From the NCBI RefSeq assembly GCF_037042905.1, contig NC_087251.1:43525373-43589372 (forward strand): DNA of 64,000 bases. The letters are read 5' to 3'. This document shows positions 1 through 13,700 of this stretch, piece after piece; within the stretch, counting starts at the first letter, position 1, and each line of letters starts with the position of its first letter. The notes under the pieces were generated by a model. It did not search any database. It was not told where the DNA came from and saw only the letters and a list, made by a program, of their open reading frames with translations. The position numbers and the translations under genes are program-made. This DNA comes from Lytechinus pictus. Its lineage: Eukaryota > Echinodermata > Echinoidea > Temnopleuroida > Toxopneustidae.

Positions 1-113
1 AGAGATATTTACACCTATAATAATAATATATTCAAATTCTATCATGTACGACTTCGAATATTATACACACAAATCCTCACACTCACCCTTACGCACACCC
101 ACACACACACCCT

Positions 114-161
<48 letters not shown>

Positions 162-310
162 GGGATTCAAGAGAAGTAGATATCTATCAACGTAACAAGT
201 TTTATCGCCTTTTATTTACAAGCTTTTAGCCTTTATAGGCCCTTCCTCATGTGTACACGAAGGTTTAACATGATAAATAAATATATATTTCATTATTCAA
301 GCCTGTTTGC

Positions 311-577
311 ATAAGAATTATACGAGTTTAAATGAAAATATTTGAATAGCGATTATTGAAATCATTATTGACATTGATTTTTTTATGGATAAAATTTAAA
401 ACATAGGCCTACATAACCGATTCTCATATTACGTCGAGGGAACTATAAGAATTATACGAGTTTAAATGAAAATATTTGAATAGCGATTATTGAAATCATT
501 ATTGACATTCAATTTTTATGGATAAAATTTAAAACATAGACCTCCATAACCGATTCTCATATTACGTCGAGGGAACT
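311..577. repeat. Tandem duplication of a ~134-bp unit
   Basis: Units 311-444 and 445-577 are almost identical. Both start with ataagaattatacgagttt and end with ttacgtcgagggaact; they differ by a few substitutions and a one-base length change. This is a recent simple tandem duplication with no coding content. Confidence 0.9.
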
Positions 578-1184
578 TACAGGGGGCGTAAAGGCAGCTC
601 GAGCTAAAGCCGGGGTAATATATAGGAATAACAACGCGCCTCGGAATAGTATATTTCTAGATAGATGGCGCTATATAAATGCATATTATTATCATCATTA
701 TTATTAAGGATGATTTTGATTTCAAATACTACAAAAATAACATTAATATACTGTAGGTTGAGATAGTGAATTGATTTTAAGTATGCAGACTTGGAAACTC
801 TCTCACACACACACACACACACTTTTACATCCGCTTCATAAATTCCACCCACATACACACCGACACACACACCCTCTCACTCCTGAACACACACACACAC
901 ACGCTCATTAGCGTAAATAACTAATATCTTATCTTAAACTAATGTACTTACATGTAGTCGCATTAAAGCTAAGAAACAGAGGTGGCATGTGAGAGTGAGG
1001 TGAATACATGTATATCTTTTTCAGATATCTCCAAGGAGAATGTGCATATATACTATTCCACTCGGTATTTATATGGCCATTGACCCTTCAAGTGGGGGGA
1101 AACAAAAGCGTGGTGTTTGTGGGAGGGGGAGTGAATCTTTTCACTGCAACCTGAAGTTCTGCACAATAAGACAAAATAATGCAG

Positions 1185-1275
1185 AAGGTCCCATTTCTAA
1201 AGTCTTTGGTATGACACGGTTGGGGATCGTATCCCGACCTCCCGTCCATGAGGCGGACCAATTGTACCAGAAACT
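1185..1275 (-). repeat. tRNA-derived SINE relic (CAT in anticodon-loop position)
   Basis: Read on the minus strand, this has gtccgcctcatggacgggag followed by a degraded B-box-like segment (gggatacgatcccc). The arrangement resembles a decayed tRNA head. The A box is poor and no functional tRNA is claimed. Confidence 0.45.
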
Positions 1276-1712
1276 GACAAATTTTGGGGCATTTCTAAAT
1301 GACATCTTGCAAATAAAATTCATTACAAAATTTACTTAAAGTTATGTTTATATGTTTTTTGCTCGCTTCCTACACTCGCTTGCGAACTTTTCAAGGCACT
1401 CATAAGTATCCAAACCATAGCCCCCTGATAAATTTGGCCTCTTCACGCGACAGGTACTAGAGAAAACAACAACAACAACAACCATGCTGTACTTCATCGA
1501 ACTTTATCTGAAGTTTCGAAAGTTGAGTGACATTTTAAACAAACTAACCCATAAATGTGGTTTATGAATTAGTTGCAATAAACAGTTGGACGGAAGTACA
1601 GGCGGTATGCAGTTCCATGTTCTATTTGGCTTCTGCGTTAACGTGCATGCAGCATTGGCAGGGATCGGCATTCAATATTCGCTCAAAAGACGAAGAGGTG
1701 ACAAGAATAAAA

Positions 1713-4700
1713 ATGAAAGGAGATAATAAACTTTCTCGGTGGATTGCATTCATGGTGCTTGGATGTGTACTCTTCATGGTAGGATTTTTAATTGGATATC
1801 TTGGACATCCAAAGGATTTCTGTTCATTATTTTCAGCGGTGGAAACTGATAAAATCAGTCGAATGATGATTGATGAATGCAAAGCTGAAAATATCGAACA
1901 AAATCTCAGGTAGGTCTGAAACACTGCACGCTTAATAATAATAATTATAATAATATATGCATTTTTTTAGGCGCAATATCAATCTCGTAAGAGCTGCTCA
2001 AGGCGCACAAGTGTCGGGGGGCAAACAAAATTACAAGTAACCGAAAATGAGTTTAATACAAAAGAGCTAATCTGGTCCATAAAATCAGAGGCATAACTTT
2101 GTTTTTTCATATATACAATATTTTTTTATGGTTTCTTGTCAATTCGAGGGTGCTGATTACGAATCTGAATGATGCCACTCGTGTAACCTTGAAAAATTAC
2201 CTGCAAATTACCCATAAATCATAAAATTGCCAGCAAATTTGCTATAAAATGTATGTAATTGTGTTGCAGGAGTGAAATACTCTCTGAAAAAACAATTTTT
2301 TGACAAAATATTTATTTTTTGATATTCAAACTGGCCGCCACAGACCTCTGTATACCCTATTATGTACAATATGAATAGGGAAAATTAATTTTTCACAAAA
2401 ATTATCACTAAGCTGCAAGTAATTGTGATCTATGGACGAAGTAATAAATGAAAATCATCAATGCTAACATGATATATAAATTATTATGTCATATATGGGA
2501 AAATCGTTGTATTTAATATTCAAAATAGCTGCCACTGGCCCAAATAGTATTATTTTCTATGGCAAAGGGGCCAACAAAAATCGCAAAATTTAGCACTTAA
2601 ATGCATATTATTAAGATAAACGAGTGGAATACTGACTAAAAACACAATGGCTAACGAAATATATTATTTAATATGTCTTGTATGTGATAAATGCTGTATT
2701 TTGATATTCAAAATGGCCGCAAAAGGCCGTAACATAAATATGTACAATGAGAAAGAGGACCAAAGAAATCACAAGAGTGAGCACTGAAATGCATTCATTT
2801 GTGATGAATAAATGAGATACTGTCTAATAAACATATTTTTTAACGAAATATATTATTCAGCTTTAAAGTTTGTGTTTAATATTGTATTTTGACTTTCAAA
2901 ATGGCCGCCATAGACATTGATTGTATTATGTACAATGCGAACTAGGAAATAAATTTTCACACGAGTGAGCACCATAAATGCGATCTATGAGTAAAATATT
3001 GTCTGAAAGCATAATTTCTAACAAGATATATCAGTTCTTCTGCCAGGTAGGTGATAAATACTGTATTTTGAAAGTTAAAATGGCCGCCACAGGCCCCAAC
3101 AGTATTATGTACAATGTGAATGGGGACAAATGATTTTAACAGATTTTGGCTTTGCTTGACTAAATGGTGTTGTAAGAGTGAAATATTGTCTGAAAACATG
3201 ATTACTAACGAAATATATCATCTAAAATTTAGGTGATAAAGGTTATATTTCAAAATTCAAAATGGCCGCCATATGCACTTTTGTGAAAATTATCTGTCCT
3301 CATTAAAATTGTGCATAATACAATATAAGGGCCCATGGCGCCCATTTCCCATTTCAGAATGCAGCATTTATCACCTTAAATGCACCAGATATTATATACC
3401 TCGTTAGGAACCATGGTTTTAGGCAATATTTCACTCTTACATCACAATTATATGCAATACTTATAGTCAAGCAAAGCCAAATTCTGTCAAAATTATATGT
3501 CCCAAATTACAATGTACATAATACTTTTATGACCTATGGCAGCCATTTTGAATTTCAAAGTACATCATTTATTACCTCCATGACCAATATGTGATTTATT
3601 TATTTAGAAATCATGTTTAAGACAATATTTTTACTCATACATCACAGTTACATGCATTTTATGATTCTCACTCTTGTAAAAAGTAGATTCCCCATACGCA
3701 TGTAACATCATTTAGTAAGGGCTTGTATAAGCTATTTTGAATGTCAAATACAGTATTTATCACTTACATGGCAGAAGAAATGCTATATTTCATAAAAAAA
3801 TCATGTTTGAAAATAATGTTTTATCATACAACAGGATTTTATGGATTTCATAGTCAAGTAAATCTAAATTCTTACAAAATGACATGTCCCCATTTACATT
3901 GTAGATAATACTGTTATGCCCTATAGGGGCCATTTTGAATTTCACAATACAGCATTTATCTCATGCATGACAAAATAAATGATATGTTTCGCTAGAAAAC
4001 ATGTTTTCAGACATTATTTTACTCGGTGATTACAATTACATGCATTTTATAGTTCTTACTCTTGTGAAAATTAATTTCTCCAATCGCATTGTACATAATG
4101 TATAATGGGCCTATGGCGGCCATTTTCAATGTCAAAATACAGCATTTATCAAATAAATTGCATTTATATTTCATTACAAATTATGTTTTTAGCCAGAATT
4201 CCACTCGCTTATCTTAATACTAGTAATATGCATTTTAGTACTCATTCTTGTGATTTTCTTTTGTCCCCATTAACATTGTACATAATAATATAACAGGGCA
4301 TTTGGTGGCTTTTTGAATATTAAAATGCTAAATTGTTTACATACATGACATAACAAATGATACATTTCGTTAGCAATCATGTTTTCATCCATTATTTCGC
4401 TAAAATCACAATTACTTGCATCAAGTGCTCACTTTTGTGAAATTTAGTTGTCCCCATTCATATTGTACATAATATAGAATACAGGGATCTATGGCGGCCA
4501 TTTTGAATGTCTAGAAAATATTTTTTTGTCAAAAATCGTTTTTTCAGAGAGTATTTCACTCCTGCAACACAAATACATACATTTTATAACCAATGTGCGG
4601 GCAATTATATGATTTTCATGGGTAATTCGCATATTTTGGCGGCCATATCGGATTTTGCCAATTTGTGGAAAATGCTCAAGGTTACACGAGTGGCATCATT

Positions 4701-7700
4701 CAGATTCGTAATCAGCACCCACGAATTGACAAGAAACCATCAAAAAATATTGTATATATGAAAAAACAAGGTTTGGTCAATTTTCTATGGGGCCTATCCT
4801 GGACTAACACTCCTCTAAGAGTGAGACGAGTGGACAGTCAGTTTGGAGTTGGGTTTACATCTTTTAAAAGTTAATTATAGCTCCTTCTGGAGTGAACAGT
4901 GTATATTTTTAGACATTTTCACTCCTAAAAGAGGGTAAATCCACTCGGAAATCGACTCTCAAAAGATGTAAATCCCACTCAAAAAAGTCTGGTCCCTCGT
5001 CTCACTATTAGAAGAGTGTGATTAGCGAAACTCTATTGCATTTAAGGTATCACAGGCCTAAAACATTTCCCATAGACTCGCGTGTTAAAATGGCACTCTT
5101 AAAAAAATCATAAAAAATAAGGAGAAATTCGGGGATCGAATGTTTACTACCAGTGGATAGGATATATATCTGACAATTCATATCTGACCAGAAAAGGGTC
5201 CCTCGACCAGCTCATTTTAAGAATAGATCGGCATTTATAAAAGAATCTTCTAATTCATCAAATTCATCACCTGAAACAGTAAAATAGCCCTTATCCTTCC
5301 GCCAGTCAAAATAAAGTTCCAAAGTTGGTGATATTTCTTCCCAATTTGGGAAAAGGAAGTTCAGTAATTGCCAAAAACAGAATCAATGTTAGATGGATAG
5401 TCATATTCATACACTTTGTCAATCAGCCATATAAAAATAAAAATAAACTTGAGGGTTGGTTCGAATGAATATCTGTTACCTTCCCGATGTTAATATGCTC
5501 GTGCAAGCTTGATGTGTATTTCATATTTATTACATAAACATAGGCATATCAGGAGGACAAAGAAAATAATGTTGCTTCTTTCCATATGTCCCTTTTCTAT
5601 GGATGCGTATACATGTGCATGTATATAGCTCAATGGTCACTCTTGCATAATAATCCAGAAATCATTTCCGACCGGAATGTAACCTCAATTACTAAATGAT
5701 TTCCATGTCAATTCGAAACGGATTTACCGCCCTTTCACACAGTAAAAACAAAAATCCGTCATTTGAATGATGATTCTAGTGAAAAAAATGCTAATGACGA
5801 TTTTTTAGCATGTGTGAAACCAAACTAGAATCACGAACGCTAATCACAATCACGAATTCAAATTCTACTCCGGAGGTGAATTCCAGTTAAGTTTCACCTA
5901 AATTACGGTACGAATTCTTCGTGTGAAAGGTCCGATGATTCTAAAGACGAATTGCAATCATCATTTCAATGATGATTCAAGATTCACATGTGAAAAGGCC
6001 CGAAGTCATATTGACTTATTTGTTTGTACTCGTGTCTATTGTGAACATCTACAGCATGTTCTCGTGAGATGTCTGGCTCAGGGGCGGCGCCACTCGGGGT
6101 GGGGATGGGAAGACGTCTTGAAATGTAATAAGTTTTTTTTCTCAGTGGAATTATAGGGGGATTATAGATTTATATGACCGATACATCCCTCTTTTTATAG
6201 TCTTCCTTCTTCTTGCTTCCTATTTTCTTCACCACATTCCCCTCATTTCGCGTCTGTTCCCCCTTTTCAATCCTTAAAAATCATAGCGGTGCCCCCTTGT
6301 GGTTACTTGCTCGTAGGCGACATGACAATGGGTTGTATCCATTCATTGTGAACTTTCTATTTTCTCGCTCGTAAGTATGTATCGTGAGTGATTATGGGGC
6401 TTTTCACACGTGAATCTTGAATCATTAATGTATTGATGATTGCAATTCGTCTTTAGAATCATCGAACATTTCACACGCTAACTCGAAAACTGTGATTTTA
6501 TCGAATTATCGTGCAAAGGCGGTATGTGTCCTTGGTGACTTGCCAATCAAAGCACTGCATCGATACGATGGGTGCATGACAATTGTATTATCTACGAAAG
6601 TGCTTGAAAGGACACGTAAGCTCCGCCCAACCCCCCCCCCCCCCCGAAAAAAGAAGAAAATGTTTTGGAGGTCAAGCCTTTCACACGTAAAATCCGTGCC
6701 GTAATTTGAGTGAAACTTAAGCGGAATTTACCACCGGAGCAGAATTTGAATTCTTGATTGTGATTAGCGTTCGTGATTCTAGTTTGGTTTCACACGTGCT
6801 AAAACTTCGTCAATAGCCTTATTTTTTACTGGAATCATCATTATTGCGATTTTTTACCGTGTGAAAGGGCAATATATCTAGCTCGTGTTTATATTATGAG
6901 TGAATTGATATTTCATAAAGCTGTCCAGGAGTTACGAGCGACTTTACAAATGACTTCATTTCGGGCCTTTTCACACGTGAATTTTGAATCATCATTGTAA
7001 TGATGATTGCTATTGTAATCGTGACTGTGAATAGCGTTCGTGATTCTAATCATGTTCTAGTTTGGTTTCACACGTGCTAAATATTCGTCATTAGCGATTT
7101 TTTTTTACCGTGTGAAAGGGCGGTTCAACTGGTTACCATTTCTTAGAAGCGAAATTAATACCAATGGAACGGGCAGAAAAGGAGTATAGGCATTCAATTG
7201 ATACAATTAAGATATATAATGATTAATAATCATATTATATTTTAATTGATAAAGAGAATTAAGCAGCCGACCTCATTTGGCTGGAACGCCAGCAGAGAAG
7301 GAGAATGCCGAAATGCTTGTAAATCTATGGACCGAGTACGGATTCGATTCGGTTCGGTTACTATCCTACGATGTGCTCTTGGCTTATCCGGATCCAGACA
7401 ATCCGAATAAGGTACGGACTATTTTACCCCATAATAACATCAAACATTTCAGTTAGTTGTATTTGTTTTCTTTTACAGTTAATTTGTTACTATAACCAGC
7501 ACAAATAACATCATAATTATATAATGTATATAGGCCGATATAAAAAAAAACTGTTTTGAAACAAATATATGATGGATAGATATAAATGATAACGGATTGG
7601 TACAACTACCATATTTTTTATCGTACCATGGACCTATAATAGGTCCATGATCGTACCAAAGCAGTATTCAATTTTGTGTGTTTCAATATAATAACTGAAA

Positions 7701-10700
7701 ATTATAGAATACCGAACCAAGAAGAAAACTAATACCAGCAATTGGTCATAAAATACAAACAATAAATACAATCGATAATATTTAATTTAGTTGGTTCAAA
7801 TTTACATATTGATAAAGATACTCTCATTCGAAACATTAAAAAGTAATGTATATGTTATTTCAAAGTACAACTGTTTGGATAGATATAAATATTGTAGCGA
7901 CATGTTATAGAGCGACGTCTCCATTTATCAGTGTTTCAGATTTCTTGAAATCTTAGGATAATAAATATGTTTCATGTACATGATAAGAAGTTCAAAGGAC
8001 AACAATTTTGATAAATTATGAAAGTTACTTTACACCATGGACGTACTGTCGAGAAAATACGATCATTTTTATCTTCTTATATACATTTACAGACTGAACG
8101 ATAAATTCCTTTTATGTTGGAGAAGATGAGACCTCTTTTACGTGTATCTTCTTGAGTGCATAAAGTCAACGACAGTGTACTTTGTTGTTGGAAATCGGTC
8201 ATTGGTATAATTATTATATTTATCATTATCATTATTATTGTAATATGCAAGCATGCCATAAGGGCGTTTATTACAAAACACGTAACCGACACGATAAAAA
8301 AAGACAGATCAGACATATAGAGCTTCTAGCTTCATGGATCAGTTATTATGTATCGTGCAACCCGGTTACACTTCGTAATTCCGAAGGTTCTTTATTCCGA
8401 AGGTTCGTAATTCCGAAACACGTAAATTGCCTATACCTCGATGTTCGTTAATCCGAAAACGTAAAAGGGTTCGTTAATCCGAACATTTGTGGCGTTATTC
8501 CGAAGGTTTGATAATCCGAAAACGAAATAAGGTTCGATATTCCGAAGGTTCGTTAGTCCGAAAACGAAATAAGGTTCGTTGTTCCGAAGGTTCGTTAGTC
8601 CGAAAACGAAATAAGGTTCGTTAATCATTACGTTTTCGGACTAACGAACCTTCGGAATTACGAACCTCATTTCGTTTTCGGATTAACGAACCTTAGGAAT
8701 TGCGAACCTTACTTTGTTTTCGGAAATACGAACCTTCGGAATAACGAACCTTCGGAATATCCGAACCTTCGGAATAACGAAGCTTCGGAATTACGAATGT
8801 ATGCGGTTTGGGAAAGGTAGATTCCATTATCTAGGCCCAAACAGGACCACGTTGCCATGAGTAAAGTTCCAGCAACTTTCCTGTGTATGTATATATGCAT
8901 GGGCGGAAATCCCAGGGGGGACAGGGGGGACGTGTCCCCCCTACCAAAAATAGTAGGGGGACACAATATCAAATGTCCCCCCTACTATTTTTGGTCTTTT
9001 ATGATGGAGAAAAATGCATCATTCACATTCGAGATAATACATGTATTTTGGACTAAATGACCTTACCTTTTGGGTGTCAGGTGATTTTTCAATATGGAGC
9101 TTAAATATCAAGTTTGGAAGTCAATATACATTACACATTTCACCTCGAAAATCGAACTTTCATTATTTTGTGTGATTTACAAACTGATTTTTTAAAAGTG
9201 CTCTGTAAAAGTAACAGCTTCATGATCTGAATATTGACATTTTCTGCTCGCACTGAGGGCTCGCAATTTTCGATTTATTAAGTACCTATTATTTTTGTGT
9301 ATTCCATTTAGTTTGAAAAAAATCAAGTCTGATTGTCAAAACGTATCAGATAGCGCTGGCTACTCTTTCGCATTTTAATTGGCGATTTATGTATGTCTCA
9401 ATATTGATTTTCATGACAGTTTATCAAATATTTTGGCTCGCGATTTGTGCTCCCATTAATGGTTAAAAATATTTTGACTGATGCATTCTATTCATAATTA
9501 CAAAATTGCTTGAAATGTCCAGTTTTCAGGCCATAATATAATCAGATTTCTCGCCCTCATTAGGCATTAATAAATAAGATATTAATAATTTAACGATTAA
9601 ATTGTCCCTTTTGTTTCATCTCGCGCTTAGCAAGAGGAATAGGAAGATAGTCATCATTTTCATATGATATGCCCCAAGGATGTCCCGGTCCTATGTCAAA
9701 ACTCAAATAACAATGAAAAATATCAGCTCTATATTAAGTGCGATCCATATCCACCTCACAAGTTTCCTACAAATTGCTTGAAATATATAGCTGAAATCGA
9801 CTCTTTTTCAGATTTTCCATGATAAAAGAGGTGTAGAATGCCTAGATTCTAGGTCTAAATCTGAAACACGCGCATGTTTATTCAGATATTCAACTTGTTC
9901 TCTATTTAAATCATTATCCTGTTTCAGATCACAATATCAAAAATTTTCAGCTCGTGCTTTGTGCTCGCATTATTAATGTAGGAAGATCCCCTATTACTCA
10001 TCCTTTTCATGATTTACAAAACATGAATAGAGTGTCCCGTTTTTAGGTCTAAATCTCGAATTTTTCTGCTCGCGTTTCGCTTGCATCAATTGGTTAGTTA
10101 TATAGCTACCCTGTTCACGATTACGAAAATTGATTAAAATTTTCGATTCTTTTTGTAGAAATGTCAACAATTTTCAGCTCGCGAATCGCGCTAGCATTAT
10201 TTGATTGTTGAAATATGTAACGTCTTCATGGCTAAGTGCAAGCAGTCCTTAACAAGTACCTTTTCGATCAGTTCAAATTAAAAAAAAAAACATTTAATGG
10301 CTGCACTTTGCACTCGCATTATTAATGTAAGGACCGGGTGTAAGGAAGGCCCCCAATTACTCATCCTTTTCATGATTTACTAAACATGAATAGAGTGTCT
10401 CGTTCTTAGGTCTAAATCTCAAAATTTTTCGCTCGCGCTTCGCATCAATTGTTTAGTTGTATACCTTTTATATGTTTCAATTACAAAAAGTGCTAAGAAT
10501 TTCCATTCTTTAGGCTAAAATAAAAATAAAAAATTAAGCTCGCGCTTCGCGCTCGCATTATTTGGTTGTTGAAATTATTCATGTATTCATGGCTAACCTT
10601 TTCCATCAGTTAACATCTGCTCGCACTTCGCTTTCGAAGTGATTATTTAGTTGCATATACATCTTTTTCAGGATAACAAACATTGCCCAGAATGTTCAAA

Positions 10701-13700
10701 TTTTAGGAAAAAATACATAAAATTCCCCCCCCCAAAAAAAAAAAAAAAAAAATTGCTCGCGCTTCGCGCTCGCATTATGATATCATATATTAATGTTGAA
10801 TTATAAGAATAAAGCTAAAAAGTGGCCATGAGGACTGCTCCTTCAATGAAACAAACAAAAATCATCTTCGAGCGGCCGATCGGGGATTAACATATGGCTG
10901 GAAAAAAAAATTGCCCCCCCCCCCCCATTGGCGAAGGCTGGATCCGCCCCTGTTGTCCCCCCTACCTTTCGGGACAGATTTCCACCCATGTATATATGTA
11001 CGTATGTATGTCTGTATGTATGTATGTGCCTTGAGCAAGAAACAAGATAGATGATTATGTGCGCTATACAAGCACCCTACATATACGCTCCATAGAAGAA
11101 TTGAATTGAATTGACATGAAAGACGTCCTCGGATGAAATAATAAAGATCTATTCAATGCATACAGGTGATGATAACGGACAATGGAGAGGTTAACTTTAC
11201 GACAGCTTTACATGAAGAGATCTTAAGACCAGAAGATGACCACCCGGACGTTGTTCCACCATTCAATGCTTATTCTGCGCAAGGAGAGCCTGAGGTAAGA
11301 ATAATTGTGTACCAAATTGGTGTCCTTGTGGGACACTCTCAACTTTCACTACAGGATTTTTAAGTTCCCGACCTTTTAGTGGCGTTCATGACATCTTTAC
11401 GGGTCGTGTGGTCCAGTTGTTAGGGCATTGGACTCATAATCGCAAGGTTGTGAGTTCGAATCCCTACTCTGCCATTGTCTCCACTTTGATAAAAAGGCCC
11501 GAGAGTAATATCTGCCGTCTATAAGGCCAGCCGCTATGACTGATTAACCTAGACGTTAAATGTTTCCTAGGTGATCGGTTTTATACCAGCTTGGCTTTTA
11601 CTAGCAAAAAATGCTGCCCTGCGGAGTTCCTAAGGGAGTTACCATAAACAGAAATATTCTCTATTCGGACAGAGCCCTGTATTACTTTGCATGATTATGG
11701 AAGGAGCGGTGATATATAATGTTGATGGGCGGGAGTGTTTAAACTGCCCTAAAAGTGACGTCATTTTCCCCTTAATTGAAAAATAGGGGTTTACCACAAG
11801 AAAGGATTACCAGTCGTTCTTAAAGTCGCTCTTAACTTACGAACTGCTTTATGAAGCAGCCCCAAGTATCCTTTTTTAATTACTATCTTTCTACATTCTT
11901 TTTTGAATATATATTTTTATCATTTTCTTGAAAAAAAATCATTTGGGGTTGCCGTCCTAATCCTATAGCAGCATTCCTACAGGATATAATGATAACGGAA
12001 CTCTCGCGAATAGTCAGACATAGTTACTTAGCATATTTATAAGAAAAAGAAACTGCTGGAATTTGACTAAAATGCATACCTTGAAAATAGGTTACATTAG
12101 TGATTTTTATTACTTTGACAATAGTTATACTATGATAATTGGCAGGTTAAATTCGGACGAATGTTTATTCTAAGATGGAATTCATGTGTAAATGTTCTCT
12201 ATGTTGCAGCAAAAATTAATAGCAGTTTAAATATACCCCCCCTCCCAGGAAAAAAAATATATATAAACAAAAATCATAATTATAGTAATAAAAGCTCACA
12301 TATCGATTCGTAATATAAGACAATAAGGAGCTTGAAAGTGCTATCCACTTGAGGCTTTGTTTCTTTGTTTTATTCCATTCCAGGGTCCTTTGGTTTATGT
12401 CAACTATGGTCGTGCAGAAGACTTTGAATGGCTGGCAAAGAATAAACCTGAAATCAACATTACTGGATGCATAGTTATTGCAAGATATGGAAGAGCGTTT
12501 CGAGGAAATAAGGTGAGGCTGATGATCTATTCCACCCAAGGCCATACGATTATATTTTTCCCTATACAGTTGGGAGCAAAGGGGGGGGGGTGGGCAAGAA
12601 TATGAAGCATTATTTAAAACATAAATAAGAAAGGGAGCGAAGTAAATTGAGCTCCTTATATTTTCACAAATTTGATGAAACTGTAAGATTTGGTGCAGAT
12701 TTAGCTTGCACTTATGTGAAACTTGTAGATAAAAAAGTACGTTTTCAAAATTTATGGGGGAAATAGTTACAATAGTCATAATGGTATGAAATAATGATGA
12801 TAATTATGATAATGATAGAAGTAATATTCAATGATGATAGTATTTACAATTGCCATAATAGCAGTTATAACAGTCACTCTAACAATAATTATTTTGATAA
12901 TAACGATAATAATAATGCCGTTAATAATCATTGAAAATGATAGAGATAAAATCACAACAATGATAGTAATGATGTTAGTGAAACAAAATTATTATCACTT
13001 TCATATAGTAAGAATGCAGTATTACAGTTTTAAGTTTCACATGCCTTATCACAAAGACCGGCAAATAAACGTTTGGTGTTTTTTTTTACTTTAAGATGCA
13101 CAACTTAGTTCAATGTAAGCTACGAATATTCCTACATAATCATCCCATTATTACTACTTATTAAGTTACTAACTTCAACAAAATTGTCACAGTAAGTTAT
13201 AACCGAGACAATTAATGTTAAGTGCCCTACCATTGATAAACTTACAGGTGCTAGCCGCAGAAGCAGCGGGTGCTATTGGGGTAATTCTATATTCGGATCC
13301 TGCCGACTACGCCATTGATGAAGATGTAGCCGTCTATCCGGACGGATGGTGGTTACCCGATACCGGCGCTCAACGGGGAAATACTTTCGTCAGTGATGCT
13401 AAAGGGGATCCCGTCACTCCCGGTTATCCGGCTAAACGTAATTTTTGCTCCTGCTTAGTAAAGAGAGGGAAAGACAGACAGAAAGAGGGTGGGAGAGGGA
13501 GGGAGAGAGGGAGAGAGCACGCGTGTACGTGTGATGCATATGGGTGTGGGTCGGTGTGCGGGATAGAGCAAGTGTGTGGGCTAGAACGATCTGAACATGA
13601 AGAAAATCAGAACAAAATCACACAAGTTGGAACCCTTCTCTCTCTCCATGTTTCACCACTTTCTTTCTCTCTCTCTCGTTCTTCCAGCGTACATGTACCG

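Larger units (their letters stand above)
1..1556. other. Upstream region of gene A, no gene recognised
   Basis: No coding exon could be supported here. The stretch holds (AC)n, (AT)n and (GA)n microsatellite tracts around 95-165 and AC-rich tracts around 800-900, a 134-bp tandem duplication (311-577), and a tRNA-derived SINE relic near 1185-1275. The short open frames are low-complexity. A small peptide match to the exon 9 motif near 1068-1100 is discussed under findings and is too short to annotate. Confidence 0.6.

Noticed and set aside
1557-1712. N-terminal extension of gene A from an upstream ATG at 1557
   Set aside because: The frame is open, but the extra ~52 residues have no counterpart in genes B and C; the ATG at 1713 gives the family-typical short cytosolic tail.
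6078-6307. Possible hAT-like MITE (caggggcgg ... gcccccttg)
   Set aside because: Ends look inverted only over a few bases and the 8-bp flanks do not match.
8898-10990. CRISPR-like array because of regularly recurring gctcgcgcttcgcgctcgca
   Set aside because: Eukaryotic context, irregular decayed units and inverted element ends; it is the interior of a transposon.
11401-11475. A functional Met(CAT) tRNA gene
   Set aside because: The anticodon stem is mismatched and an antisense copy with the same non-tRNA body exists at 15437, so this is a SINE head.
12216-12779. 187-codon minus-strand open frame overlapping exon 4 of gene A
   Set aside because: It lies antisense to a confident exon, includes low-complexity runs and has no recognisable motif.
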